NCBI GenBank assembly: GCA_039881145.1
Contig: JAYKKI010000133.1
Coordinates: 1,940,501-2,004,500, forward strand
Length of the DNA: 64,000 nucleotides
Direction of reading: 5' to 3'
Source: Druceiella hillmani
Taxonomy: Eukaryota; Arthropoda; Insecta; Lepidoptera; Hepialidae
The notes under the pieces: generated by a model
The model's database searches: none
What the model was told of the DNA's origin: nothing
Seen by the model: the letters and a program-made list of their open reading frames with translations, nothing else
Shown: positions 11,871-25,362 of the stretch, in pieces
How the letters are laid out: each line of letters opens with the position of its first letter
How positions within the stretch are numbered: position 1 is the stretch's first letter
Made by a program: the position numbers and the translations under genes

Positions 11871-14800
11871 TACCACTTTGTTGTTACTTGGAGGAAGAGA
11901 CAAGGTTCTGTGGTGCGGGATGTTATGTATATGGTTACGTATTTGTACGTTTTTCTTTTGATATTCATAGAAAAACAATGCGCTCGTTTCGATATAGGTG
12001 TTATGTATAGCTTCGTTGATGAAGCCAATTCCAACATTGAATATTTTATTGTATATAGCTTAACACATGGGCTTTGCCTAAGCAAAAGAGCAGCGATGTT
12101 TGAATTTCCATTCAATGGCTATTTTAGAAAGTCATACCACAAATGAAAAAGAAAACTGCACCCTTATAACCACTCGCATGTTTGTTTGTTTGTCCATCTA
12201 TCGCAGCCATTTCCTCACAAACCGTTTGACGTAAATTTTACATAGCCAAAAACTCTTATGTTTCTTCTTAGTTAACTTTAAAAATATCATGTAGGAATTT
12301 TGGAACTGGGGGCAGAGACAAAACAAAATACTTGTCACTTTTTTTATTTCTTTTATTGTATGAGATGTCAATTGAAAGGAAGATATAAATCAAAATTTGT
12401 TTTTTAAATTTGTATTTAAGTCTGTTTTTATATCTCCCGATGAAAATTGTTGGCGACTTCTGGTAGGAAGAATAATTTTTTCTTAACTTACTGCTAACAC
12501 AGACTAGTAATTTGATTCAGTTGTATCAAATTGTTAAAATAAAATAGTTCCAAAAACTAAAACGTTACGAGCTAATAAAACACAACCGAGTTATTTATTA
12601 GTGTCGAAATAATATTGAGCTAATTGTGTAAAAGGTTTTCCATTGGAATAAAAATGAGGTAACGAGCATTGCTTTTTTCAAGGATCACAAATATAGCAAG
12701 TAAATCAGGTTAATATTTGTAATGAGAAATTAATCAAAATAAAACAATCTTAAACATTTGTTGCTATCATTGAATACAGCTGTTTAAGAAACAAAATAAC
12801 CGAAATGCAAAATTGGTTAAAAAGATCACGAAACCCATTTGACAATCTTGAATTTGAATGAAACCATAAAATACAATTACAGGAAACTTTTCAAGTGTTG
12901 TAATACTTCTTGCAAAACCTATCTAACAACCGACACTCATTGCTTCCTATTCCTCGTCTTTGCTCCCCATCAATATGCAACCAAACAAAATATCAAACAT
13001 GACAGAGTGTAATCGATCGTTAGAAGAACTACAGACCAAATAACTCTCCTTTATCAGCGGTAATAGTTGAGTTTTTATGTTGACTGAATTATTTTTTTTT
13101 GTGGAAATTGAATCATTTTCCACAAGGGAACAAATATTTTTCTTAAAAATAATATAAATTACAACTGGAGAAATCACCTATTTTTCTTCAACATATTTGT
13201 TTGGCAATAATTGCTCACCATATATATTATTATATATTGGTCGATACTCCGATTGAATAACAAAATTTTCCATACAAAACTATTGTTCCTGTAAACGTTA
13301 CAGAAATTTTGTACGTGTAGATCTGAATTATAACAATAAACCATATTCTAATTAACTGTGTAAGTTGAAGAAAAGCATAATTCTATTCGTATGTGTAATT
13401 TTTAAGTCCAAATATAAAAGCATACGTAAAAAGTATAAATCTTTATGCATATATTGATTGAGTATTTTGCATAATAGGTTCTAAACTAATTCATGTTATA
13501 TTCTTAATAGAAAATAGGTATTTGTAGAAAAAATTCAGCAAAATTGATTACAACTCACATTAAGAGGATTTCTTAGAAATATTTTACACCCTAGGAATAA
13601 AATTTAGATCGTAGGTCTTTTCTATGAACCGCCATACAATGAAATAATACTGTGCACACATGTAACTGGGGGATGAAAAAGAATTAATACACATAGGCGT
13701 ATGGAGCCTGAGAGTCGTTAATAGGTCTTACAAATTACATAGAGGTTTCAAAATCACTTTTTTATGTAAGTCAAAAGTTGGTGAGATACGTGCTTCTGAA
13801 GTCTTGAAAAGTACGTCCTCTAACTTTTCAATTAACCTCTTTAAAATTCTGAAAAAAATTAAAGTATGGGATGTTTTTCGTACTAAACGCAACAATGACT
13901 GCTTTTAACAGTGTCTGATAAATACAAACTTATAAGTTCAATATTGTTTGGTGCTATGAAACCATTCGTGCCGTTTTTTGTATGTTTTCAGCATATATAT
14001 GAATATGTACTACATTGTACACGGATTAAAAAAAAATTTTCGACCATTCTCCCCTAAAATTTCCACGCGAATATTTTTGCGTGTTAATTATTGAGAAATG
14101 TGAGGAAAAATGTGTTTAACTACCATGCCAAATTTTTAGTTTCTATATCAAGCAGTTTTGAGGAAATAGCTGTGTCAGGCAGATAGGCAGAAACCTGAGT
14201 TAAAGTTCCATTTTTTAAATTGGGGTGTGGAACCTTAAGATCCATATAGTGATATTACATAAGAAGCTTTCAATGTAAATCTATACGAATCGTATTTGAT
14301 TATTAACAATTAATTGACACATTTTGTAAATATTGAATCGTCTTCAAAACTCTATACAGTAAAATACATCCGCCTTAGTCAAAATGTAACTTTTCCATAA
14401 TTACAGGTGGTAAAACAATAAAATTCGTTAAAGGAGTGAAGACGATTTTTTGAACACAAACTTTCTTAACTCTCCGCAGCCAAAAAATAAAAATCGCAAC
14501 CACAGCAACCTAACTGAACTTGTCTCAGTTGGCACAGTTTCAAATTCGTGATTAAAATGGTATGAAGAAAATCCTTGCATGTTATTTTCCATTTCTATGG
14601 AGACTACTGACAATTGCCTAAATTTTTCTTCTGCCTGCAATGAAAATTAGCAAATGGAGATGTGTGTTTTTCCGGCGATTTATCTTACGATCAAATTAAA
14701 ACTTATTTTTACGATCGTCTGTTTAATGTCGAATTAAATTATTACTGTTTAAATGTAATTTTCATAGTATTTTATTGAGTGGCGAAACATTTCCTTTGCA

Positions 14801-15345
14801 TTTACGTAATTATTTTCAATGAAATATAAAAGTATATGTAAAAAAATAATATAAGAAACAAAAATCCAATATCTGATACTGACTATAAAAACAAAATTGG
14901 TCTTGTCTAAAACTGTTCTTAGTCTACATGTACGAGTATCGCACTTAAATTATTTATAAATTTTTAATTATATTCGCAATATTATATATCATGAATTTTC
15001 TAAATTAGGATAACAACATAAAATTATCTTAATGAAATAACATTTTGAGAGAATAGCAAAAACAGGGAATATGCATGACATTTAAATTTGGTTCAAGTGG
15101 TTTTTTTCCAATTATTTATGAACCCAATATTATACTAAACCGTTGGTTCCTTAATTAGTTCTTTTTAATTGCATAAGTTATTAAAAAAAAGAGCGTATTA
15201 GGACGCATCAAATTTTTGTAAACTAGTTTATGTCCACAGTTATTTACTGTTTGTTTCATTGATATTCAATAAAAATGTATATATGATTAATTGAAATTAT
15301 AGAAGCCATCCAAATAAAACGTACTTAAATTAAAATTATCTTTTG
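11871..15345. other. AT-rich DNA, no supported gene
   Basis: No gene is recognised. A + strand frame at 11910-12146 (78 codons) overlaps a - strand frame, and both lack motifs. About 12170-12260 carries a tgtttgtttgtttgtccatc ladder like that of the interspersed repeat. About 14165-14240 reads as a decayed - strand copy of the same repeat (caggcagataggcagaaacc ... gtggaaccttaag). Confidence 0.5.
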
Positions 15346-15503
15346 AATATTGAATATATTTGGCGTTAATTTTGTAGAAATTCATTATTCACATTTAAAT
15401 GAAACTACGTGATGTAGTATTATTACTACTTTCTTTAATTTCTTTACCACGACCTAGGTTTCGTTGTATTACAACATCTTCAGGTGGGATATTAGCAAAG
15501 ATT
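15346..15503 (+). mobile_element. Foldback family FB-1, single-arm copy B
   Basis: The arm begins ATATTGAATATATTTGGCGT and runs through GAAACTACGTGATGTAGTAT, CTTTACCACGACCTAGGTTT and CAACATCTTCAGGTGGGATA to AGCAAAGAT. It matches the outer-to-inner order of the left arm at 8396 and includes the segment missing there. No opposite arm follows. Confidence 0.75.
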
Positions 15504-18477
15504 AACTCTTAGGAACAACCAACAGCATTTATATGTTTCAAACACAATAGCGGAAGCCTGTTTTATGCGATTTTTCCATTGCTTATGTTAGAGAGTTTAT
15601 TGCAGGGGCGCAGACTAGGTTTTATTATATTACAGAGAGTTATACAATATGCCAGTATTTTAGTGAGGGCAATAAATTCAATTGTTGTTATTATGTGAGG
15701 TTATGCAATGTAAACTTTACGGTGTATGTAATAAAATTAAATGGAAATTATTATTTAACTAATTGGAGTTACTTCATATCTTCCCATAATATTGTATTAT
15801 AATTTTAGTAGTTTTGTATCTCTCGGGACTAAACAAATGCTATTAGTTGCGCCTCTAACAGAGTTTTTGCGCTTAGATACAATTTAATAGAGGCGTTTCA
15901 ACAATTTAAACTTGTTGCCTCTTTTAAGTATATTTTTCAAAATTTAATTGAAACATTCCCAACAGTATTTACATTTTTTAATGTGCTATAACGATGTAAA
16001 CAGTGAATTATAAGTAAAAAAAATATATCCATGTTGTTTATATAAAAAGTTATAATTCCAAATTAATTTTTGATTTGATTAATAGTTTAATATGTCAAAT
16101 AATTAGGAAAAATATCGTTTTATTTCCAAAGAGCAATATTAAGCTGGTCGAAACCGTAAAAAATCCTACTGGTGTAACGTTACTTTTTTAGGATACGTCT
16201 ATAGTTTATTACCTCCTGAGTATCCAGTTTTCCAGTTGAAAAGATGCCCAAAATATAAAAAGTAATTAATCGTGATTCCCAGAATTTATCTTTCCATTAA
16301 TGTTTCACAAAATATTCTGAAAAATGTACAAAATAATTATAAAATTATTTATATTTTCACGTACAAATATATATATATATATATGTATACATGTACATTT
16401 TTTTTAACCCACATAAAGAAGGCGTTGCATTCATGCCAGGATGAAGGGCCTATTATTTAAAAATACCAAAAACAGTGCATCATGTAAATAACATGTAGAA
16501 GAATTATATCTTACAAATTGTTAATAGATCAATATTTAATGAAATTTAGTATATTAACATCTTAGTAGATTACATAGCAAAATGCATATGTATAAATTTT
16601 AAATTATATGCAGGAAATAAATAATTAATAATAAAAAAAATTATTTATTTTCCTTAAATATCAACAAATGGTAACAAAAATAAATACAATAGTTGTCGAT
16701 TCTTTATTTGTATCTTAAAATAAGTCATCACCCTTAAAATAAATTATCACCGCCAGACGAAATAAGTTTCAATTATACGAATTAAACTTTATCTTTGCGC
16801 CAAGAAAAATCGTTATTATATTAACAAAAATATTATTTCCATATTTAAGCTGTTTCACACGAATATGTGTACCTTTTTAGGTGTGTTTTACTTAGCTTCG
16901 AATAAAAATTCTCAAGGGATACTAGAATGTGAACGAAAGAGGAACAAACAACACGAAACACAAAAAGTGAAAAACAAGACTTGCAAGTCGAATTAATAAT
17001 TTCTTTCCAATTTGTATATGTTACTTATAGCACATACGTTTGAAAACATAAAGAATTGACTAAAATTAAAATTTTGGAACAAATTAATAGTCTTTATGAG
17101 AAAACATTTTTGATTTCCCGCAAACGAATATAAAATAAGACTGTATTTTATTTGTAAAGTACTGAGTATGTTTTCTGCAATCGTTCAATAAAGAGATTGC
17201 AAAATAAGACCCATGTTTATATTTTGAGAATCTGTCATCTGATTAATAAAACCTCCTAACCAAATTTCATTAAAAAACACTATTTAGCTTCCCGATGTAA
17301 TTCTTCTAATTTTCTGAAATATAGCCATTCTTCAATAAATACCAAAATGTTATCTACATTTTAAGATAAACTAAAATTATTTTGTTTACTTTCTATCTCT
17401 TCCGCAGAAATATCAGTCATAATCTGAAATATGAGGTCAAGAGAATTTATTAAGAAAAACAAGAGAACATATATAATAGCAATAACAATTAACAACCTAC
17501 TATTGCTCGTCAACGATTCTGAAACTCGTGAAAAACTTGTGAAAAACTTCTAAACCTTGAATCGAACAGGAAAATAGATCGAATATTGGCATCGTGCCCA
17601 ATGCCAAATGAAACAATGTAGGAGCAGCTATAGAAAATTGAGAACGTAGCAAAAATTATATAAACTGTGGATTGTTAAAGTCATGCTGGGTTGTATAATT
17701 GTAATTTATAAAATGTTTATACATTTTTGACGGTTTTATTAATTTGATAGCACATTTTTAAAATCATAGTCGTCTCATCATTAAGTTCTGTCTGGATTAA
17801 CCATGTCTTATAAATTACTGGTATTAACGAAATATTACTCGCAAGGGAAAAAAATTCTCGTAGCTTTCAATCTAATGTAACTTTAATCCTAATTTTAATT
17901 CTATATATAAAGATGCCGTACATTATTCATACGCGCGAAAAAAAAAGAAAAATTAGGAACTCAATTTATGCGTTTAAAGATGGGCCTGGAGCAATAGATC
18001 TTTCGATACATTTCTTTTTATTTTACCACCCTTTTCAAGTATTAAATCTTTCCCATTTTTAATATCATCAATTTATATTATCTCATACGGAAAGATTTTC
18101 AGTCAACATAAAAAAATACATTTAAATATGCAACATAATTAAATAATATTATTTCTTACTGAAATTAATAATGCTTGTTGACATATATTTCAACAAAATG
18201 AAGACGATGAAAAATATCCCCCCGAAAGTTATTATGACTTATTATAAAACCTTTACAACCTTCACCGTCATATCTTCTAATTAATATATTAGTTATTTTG
18301 AAGTAGTACCAAAAGTCAGTAGTGAAATTCTTAGTCTTTGTGAAAATGTATAATTGGAAAATTTACGTTTTGTTAAAATTGACTATATTTAAATTGATAA
18401 ATTGTAATAATCGAATATACACCAGAGACTGTTCTTCACTAATTTTAACTTTTCAGTACATCAGGTTATAGTCCAGG
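15504..18477. other. AT-rich DNA, no supported gene
   Basis: No gene is recognised. AGGGGCGCA at about 15604 and its near-complement TGCGCCTCT at about 15849 could be the ends of a roughly 250-bp non-autonomous transposon, but the repeats are only about 9 bp. An (AT)n tract lies at 16367-16384. Confidence 0.4.
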
Positions 18478-18533
18478 ATCCATACTATTGTATATAATAA
18501 GTAAAAATAATCCATACTATTGTCTATAATAAG
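18478..18533. repeat. Direct repeat, 24 bp, two copies
   Basis: ATCCATACTATTGTATATAA plus TAAG at 18478-18501 recurs with one change at 18510-18533. The period is 32 bp. Confidence 0.85.
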
Positions 18534-18568
18534 GAAAATATTTTTACTTCATTTTTTATCTGAAATTT

Positions 18569-18829
18569 ATGACAAAGTCAACAAGTCCACCTTCTTCAAC
18601 ATGTAAACCAAACCAACGACGACAGACACTAAACAATTTTAATTCCTTTTTTTTCCTCAACAGTTTTGAAATTGACTGCATACTTAAAATAGTGAGCATT
18701 ATGTTGATGGCAACACAATTCATTACGTCGATTTTTTCCTGTCGTTCCTTTGTATCACGTATCAGAGGACGGTTAGGTTCGCGTTATGAATGTTCAGGTA
18801 TGATAAGATTTCGTGGCATTTCACTGTAA
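18569..18829 (-). pseudogene. Possible decayed transposon gene scrap
   Basis: A + strand open frame of 86 codons has no recognisable content. The opposite strand reads as G+C-richer coding-like sequence: KERQEKIDVMNCVAINIML, then LLRKKKELKLFSVCRRW, then VEEGGLVDFV, with one stop near its start. The basic run followed by a Trp motif faintly recalls the N-terminal part of PIF/Harbinger-type transposases (R..RKWWVRPW). The match is weak and rests on memory. No catalytic DDE block is visible. It may equally be unidentified unique sequence. Confidence 0.2.
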
Positions 18830-19949
18830 CAATATAAATTATATAATTTGTACGTAATAGTAATAATACATTAACTAATTAAATACTTGAATATTTTTAA
18901 AATTCGAAAGAAAACATTTATTTGTTAATTACTATCAATGAACAAATCATGAATCCTCTAATAGGATTATTTGTAGAGTCAACTGAAAATGTAACTAAAT
19001 AGATGCAGTTAAGTTTCTTCAATTACTAATACTTTTAAATATTTAATGAACTAATGCCAACAGTTTTTATTCAGGTTTCATTTTCGGTTTATATACTCTG
19101 TCTTACGTATTAAAAACTTCCAAAAAGTTTATAACCTGACAATTAGTGACATCTAAAACAGAGTCAATTCAACCACATTTTCTTCTGTAGCACGATGCAC
19201 ATTCTTATTAATTCTCCTAAAATAACTTTTTTCACTAAAATAATGACTGACGACATATTCATATATGACCGTAAATAATTGTGTTCAATTTAAAATTTAA
19301 ATGTGTCACAGTTTATTTTAAAAAATTGTACCACCAAAATTTGATAACATATTTTTTTGTTATATAATGACCCATCTGATGTTTCGTAAAAAAATCCTTC
19401 TATCAAAAAACTTATTCGTAAAATAGAGGATGAAAAATGCTAATATTATTAATCCCATTTTAAGTGTAAAGTAAATACTCTAAAAACTTTTTTAAAACAA
19501 TTTATGTTATAACTTTTTAATTGTAGTAATTATGCATGAAACTGTGATATTTCAGTTTTATAGAATTAATAGTCTGCAAGTAAAACATCTGTGGTATACA
19601 GATGGATAAAACGAAACTACAAGGGCTTTTCATTTGACTCCGGAACCCTAAAAATTTTAGTAAACAGAAAATAACCCAAATCGTAATAAATCAACATACA
19701 AATAGTACTGCAAAAGTAAATAAGTTTTCTGGTTTTGAGAAAACTTCCCGCTCAATCTGAAATGTAAATGAGAACTATTCAGATTTATCGACTTGTTTTC
19801 CGGAAAACGTAAGAAATTTACATTTCAACTTCGTCGTTTCCCGAAAGGGAGGAAAAGTATACAAGTATGTTTTAATATTTAAGCTTTTAATTTCTTATCA
19901 GTATTCAATTCTCTCGCATACAATTTTACAAAATGCTAAATATTCTATA
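18830..19949. other. AT-rich DNA, no supported gene
   Basis: No gene is recognised. About 19595-19655 reads as a decayed - strand copy of the interspersed repeat: cagatggataaaacg, then gactccggaaccctaaaaat. Confidence 0.45.
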
Positions 19950-21890
19950 CCCGCGTTTCCCATTTGCCGGGTCGCGACCCGGTACCGGGCCATCAAAATA
20001 AAATACGGGGTCGCCACATTCCCGCCTTATTTTCAAAATAATACCTACTATCGATCGACGCATAGTAAATATTGGCAAAGCGCGACAGCGACGAGGTGCG
20101 AGCTTCCGTGCTACCCGCTGCCGCCCCCACCTCGCCACGCCGTCGCTTCACCAATCACAGACATTCCGCTCGGACAGTTTAAACGGGTTTTTGCAGTGCG
20201 ATTTGAATTCCTATTAAAACGATTATTGTCAACGATAACAATGGATAAATGGATAATAAAACAAAGTACCAGTTCAGGGAGCATCACAAGTAAACAGTTG
20301 AGTGATCGTGAGTTAGTACAACCAAGTGCAAGTTCTAATATTGATTCCAACAAACGGATGCACGATGAACAGGAAAACGAATCTTCAAAAAAGTAAAAGG
20401 GGTCATGGACCCGACAATATCTTCAAGATTACATTAAATTTGGCTTTATGGCGGGCACAGATAATAAACCATTATGTGTAATGTGCAATATAGAACTATC
20501 CAATGAATCGATGAAACCTTCAAAGTTGCAGCGGCATTTGGAATTAAACATCCTGACTACAAAGAAAAGCCAAAAGAGTTCTTCGCAAATAAGAAGAGAG
20601 TGTTAAATAATAGGAAAAAAATACGCAGTCTATTTTTTCACAAGGAACTCAAGCTCATAATCTTGCCCTGGCTTCTTATGAAATTTCACAATTAATCGCC
20701 AAGTCCGGCTATCCACATGTTATTGGTGAGAATTATATACTTATATACTTCCTTTGTAAAAATAATATACTTCCTTCGCTAAAAATTATAGCAACTCGAT
20801 TTTTCGAAAAAAACAGCAAAGCCAAGTAAGTCAGTTAGCGTTATCGAATAACACGGTAAAGCTTAGAATTGTGGGTATAGCAGATGACATTGAAAAAACA
20901 CTCGTAAGCCATCTGAAGTCATGTCTTTATTTTTCCTTACAAATTGATGAAAGTATAGTTATCCGATAATGTCAATCTGATATGTTTTGTACGATATGAT
21001 TTTGAGATAACTATTTATGAAGAGTTTTTCTTTTGTAAATCTTTGCCAACACGAACGACAGCCGAAGAAATATTTAACTTGATTAATGATTATATCAACA
21101 AAAATGACATTGAATGGAAGAAGTGCATAGGATTGAGTAGTGATGGCGCACGAGCAATTTCAGGCATTCGTACTGGGCTTTATCCAAGGGTAAAAGTTCT
21201 GGCGCCGGAATGTGTATGTACGCTCTGTAGCATCCATAGAGAAGAATTGGCTGTCAAGAAAATGCCTTTAACCTTGACACCAACGATGTAAAAGTCTGTA
21301 AAGTTCATAAGCTTTATAAATTCTCGTCCACTGAACTCAAGATTATTCTCTGTTTTGTGCCAAGAAATGGTAAGTGATCACCAACATCTTCTTTTACACT
21401 GTGAGGTACGATGGCTCTCAATAGGCAATGTCTTGAAAAGGCTTGTTGAATTAAAAGAAGAAGTTAAAGTTTTTTTAGAAGAACATCCCCCAACAGCCAG
21501 AGATATCATATTTGAATTAAAGGACAGATTTCATGATGTTAACTGGTTGGAAAAAGTCGCTTACATATCTGATATTTTTGAATTTTTAAATAATTTAAAC
21601 ATGGCACTGCAAGGTAACAATATAAAAATATTTAAAGTGCAAGACAAGGTGGAAGCTGCAAAAAAAAAAGCTTAATGTGTGGGCACAACGCGCGAATACA
21701 GGGAATTTCAAAGCATTTAGTAATTTAAGTGAAATACAAAATGATTGTATTGCCACAAAACATCTTAACTCAAATAAAAGAACATTTATTAGGACTGAAG
21801 AGGAATCTTCAAAAATATTTTCCTCCAATCGACAGCAACAAAGCTTGGACAAGAGATCCTAAATGGGTCTCAGCTAGCTCTCTCTAGCAA
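19950..21890 (+). pseudogene. Broken hAT transposase gene, ZBED5-like family
   Basis: This was a cut-and-paste transposase of the hAT superfamily, of the BED-finger group annotated in insects as 'ZBED5-like'. The element head (from about 19950) holds GCGTTTCCCATTTGCCGGGT and TCGCGACCCGG, like hAT terminal sequence, then a G+C-rich leader. Translation starts MDKWIIKQ at 20241 and meets an in-frame TAA at 20394-20396. The same frame continues SWTRQYLQDYIKFGFM and the BED finger CVMC...KPSKLQRHLE (20403-20535). One base is then missing, and IKHPDYKEKPKEFF resumes in another frame. Further shifted blocks follow: QAHNLALASYEISQLIAKSG, LALSNNTVKLRI, FSLQIDES (first catalytic Asp), LSSDGARAISG (second Asp region), CSIHREELAVKKMP, HQHLLLHCEVRWLS, and YFPPIDSNKAWTRDP. 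The C-terminal hAT dimerisation region is absent. It is inactive, with a nonsense codon, several frameshifts and a 3' truncation near the following (AT)n tract. Recognition is confident. Confidence 0.9.
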
Positions 21891-21992
21891 GAACTACTAA
21901 AGATATTAAATAAATAATTATTTGCCTTAAATTACTATGAAAAACCTGACCTTTTAAAATTCTTTCGTACCTCTTATGTTACCATGAAACAA

Positions 21993-21994
<2 letters not shown>

Positions 21995-22032
<38 letters not shown>
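21995..22032. repeat. (AT)19 microsatellite
   Basis: Uninterrupted AT dinucleotides lie just after the truncated hAT gene. The element's missing 3' end may have been lost at or near this tract. Confidence 0.95.
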
Positions 22033-22035
<3 letters not shown>

Positions 22036-22254
22036 ATACAGCACTAAATTACATTAAGGATTTTATTATATATTTATATATAATTTGTGGTTTTACTAAG
22101 GTTTCGCCAAATTCTTCCAACCGCTATTTCTTATTTACTGGTGTCAAGTTTAGAATGTTTTAACATTATAATTATCCGCATTATGCAATAACGCCCATGT
22201 GGAAATCCTTATCCTAAAACGCCACTAAACCTCCTAACACCGATTCAACTTAAA
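22033..22254. other. AT-rich DNA, no supported feature
   Basis: Nothing is recognised between the (AT)n tract and the G+C-richer island. The right terminal repeat of the hAT element was looked for here and not found. Confidence 0.4.
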
Positions 22255-22590
22255 ACTTTGCAGACTTCCCACGAGAGTGTCGTCACATGCAATGTTGGTG
22301 ATTTTCCATTTGGCTGGATTCCAACGGACAAATTCTCAATCTACGCAGTTCGATCTCCATCTCCTTTAGGTGGTGCCTTCATCTTTTCGACGTCGAAGTA
22401 CGAGATGAGGAGATAATGGGGCTACAGGCGAAGCGAATAAATTCGAGTGGGTCGATTTGTTTACGATTTACGTTATTTCATAACGGCGGGCGTCACTCGG
22501 GATAAAAGCTTATTTAATACACAGTCAATTTAGCAGTTTACATATAAAAGCTCGAATTATACAGATGATTCAGACGAGCGGTTCGATTTA
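22255..22590 (+). promoter_or_regulatory. G+C-richer island ending in TATA box and initiator
   Basis: TATAAAAG at 22543-22550 is followed, with correct spacing, by GATTCAGACG, an arthropod-type initiator whose A (22572) lies 29 bases downstream of the first T. Upstream, from 22255, sequence clearly richer in G+C than the background includes cataacggcgggcgtcactc. Within it, an open frame from a candidate acceptor TTTGCAG (ends 22263) runs about 50 codons to a TAA at 22413-22415, with ordinary-looking codons (VGDFPFGWIPTDKFSIYAV). The - strand is also partly open, so coding is unproven. Taken together this looks like a promoter region for a + strand transcript. The nearest downstream ATG (TTTAATGTTT, about 22614) opens only a dozen codons, so any first exon is short or non-coding. 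Confidence 0.35.
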
Positions 22591-25298
22591 TATGATATTG
22601 GAATAGTGATTTAATGTTTACAGAGATTAAACGAAAAGCAAGAATATTATGAGAGTAATTATTAAACATTTTTTAAAATATTTATCTGTACAAATAAACA
22701 TTTTCTAAAATATTTATCTCTCGTAATTTATAGGCTAATACTTAAAGTATGTGGAATATGAAATACCAAATAGTAATGAAAATTCTTTTCAACAGGTATA
22801 AATTTACATTTATAACAAACTTTATTTAAATTTATAAACTTTATTAATAACCGAGAAAAATTATACAACAAATAACTGTGTGTGTTCCATGGACTAAAGG
22901 GTAGAAACAAAACTTTCATAATTTTCAACTTATACTAGTTATAAATATTTTATTTATGGGTGAGACATCGAAGATTCCGTCTCACATTTAAAGAGAATTA
23001 TTTAATCTTAAGTAGTATTCTTGTATGGCGGTGGAAATTACGGAATTCCTTCTGTGTTAAGTCACTCAACACAAAACCATTTTTATTTCAACAACATTAA
23101 TTCTGAACTTTTTAAAGTTCAAAATCCAAGAAATGATCAAAGAACTATAATTTTGTTCACTTAAATTTAACGACTGCAGAGAAGTATTGCGAGGCTCCAA
23201 AAGCCTCATTACCATCGATAGGTACTATTATTATTATAGGATATTATTTAACTTCTTGTAAATTGTTGGTCAACTACATTATTTTGATATCTGATTTATT
23301 TACATATTCGAATATTTCGATGTATTGTTTGGAAGTATGCTAATACCTGCTACTTTATTTACTTGAACCTTAAATTATACTGATATGTTCAAAAAAGTTA
23401 AGACGATTGAAATATTCGCGTATTACAATCTATTATTTAATGTTGCCTAATTGCTCCATACCTCGCTGAGGCTAAATATAGGGCAAATAGGATAGTAACA
23501 TACTGTATCAACCATATTTTTCTATGCATTATTGTAGATCCTTTAAAATTTTTAAAATTTTTATTGTAAATGTAGACCATTTAAATTTGTTCGTCTTCTA
23601 AAAATTTACAGATAACGGATAATTTAAAATAAAAAATCATTAAAATTAAAAAGAGGCGGCATTCGGAAAAATCGGGTTAGTGTTAGTTTCATGTAGAAAA
23701 ACAGTCTTAGAAAAAATGTGTGTAATAATTTACAAAAATGTTTCTCCGACTTTATAAAACGTAGAAAATTACCATTAAATTTTTATTCGAAATGAATTTT
23801 GAATGCAACAAAGTTTTTGCTATAAATCCGCGGCGCCCGAAAGAGCAAATTACTAATATAATTATTTTAAATTCTACTTATAGGTACTATCATGATGAAA
23901 CAATAATCAATATTAACCTTCGAATATCACAAACCGACAAATATATTTTTGGTGTAAGTATTTAATTATAAGTTTATATCTCTACTCCATGACTTTTTAA
24001 AACATGCTTAAGCATCACCAGAATCATGAAAACGTGTATTATTTAATTTTACTCTAATAGTTTTAAAATCAGTCATAACGGCCGGAAAACCTGTGCATTA
24101 AATTTACTTACGGTGAAAAATATCAAATATTTTAGCATTTGTCTCGACTCTATTTTTTACCTATGTCAATTCACAATTAAGGAAAACTACATTTTTCATC
24201 TGTTCAATTATAATTATTTTTTTCTTGCATTTATGGTAATTTTCAGATTTAAACTTTTCTGCTAACGGTTTCATTATCTTAAAATTATGTTTTTAAGATA
24301 AGAAGACCATTTAGATACTTTATAAATGAATTGAATTCGACGGAAAATTATTTAATTTATGCAGTAAAAAATATCGATTCGATTAAATAAAAATATATGA
24401 ATTATGCCCCCAAATATCTGTGTTTAAAAGTATTTTGAAATAGCATTACTTAAGGTATGGATAAAAAATGCTATTTTACATATGGACTAAATATACTACG
24501 AACATTAAGTCCACGATTTTTCATACACCTCATTACGTATTAATCCGTAACTCTTGTCTTGTTGTAGTTAACTTCTTAACATTTTAGTACACTTTTCATT
24601 TTTTAACTATTTCAATTATTTGCAGTATAAAATTAAGTTAATATTTCCCACGTAAAATATTATATTATCAGCTTTGAGATACTACAACTATAATAATAAA
24701 TCCACTGCCTTCTCATGTAAGTTCTTAAGTTTCATTAAAGTTTATTAAGCGAGTCACATATAGACTTACAAAATGCAAAGATGCTACGGTAATTTCGACC
24801 TTTTACTAAAAAATACTCCTTTTTTATTTCCCTTTAGACAATAAATTCATAACTATAGTTAATTAGTATATTGTATACAACATACATTTATAAGGTGATT
24901 TGAAACATGTTTCGTCTTTACTTTCAATCTTATTTTAGAATTTTTTCCATAGCTCTCTAATTTGATCCAAATTGATATTTTATCAATAATTAATTGTGAT
25001 ATCCGTCTTTTCTTCGGTAATATCAAAAGAACAGTTTATTACTTATTTTTGAAGTTTCCAGATAGGCAAATATATAAGTAATGTTCTTTATAAAAAAAAA
25101 CAAATAGTAAGATTAAAAATAAATTGAACATTGAGGAGCAAATGTATTTGGATTTGTTTTCAAAATTATCAAACCAAGGGTCTATTACGAAAATGGTCTA
25201 TTACGAGAATCGCATTTCTTTTCCAATTCTGATTAAAAAAAAATAAACATTGTTTTCTTTCGTATTGTTTTATTTGGTGTAGTATTTCATTTGCTAAA

Positions 25299-25300
<2 letters not shown>
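22591..25300. other. AT-rich DNA, no supported gene
   Basis: No gene is recognised. An imperfect direct repeat 'aacattttytaaaatatttatct' occurs at about 22663 and 22696. A short hairpin TATCTTAAAA...TTTTAAGATA lies at about 24275-24301. Confidence 0.5.

Positions 25301-25354
<54 letters not shown>
25301..25354. repeat. (AT)27 microsatellite
   Basis: Pure AT dinucleotides are followed by a GTATGTATATATA tail. Confidence 0.95.

Positions 25355-25362
<8 letters not shown>

Noticed and set aside
15602..15861. 250-bp transposon bounded by AGGGGCGCA / TGCGCCTCT
   Set aside because: The terminal match is only about 9 bp with one mismatch and no target-site duplication is visible.
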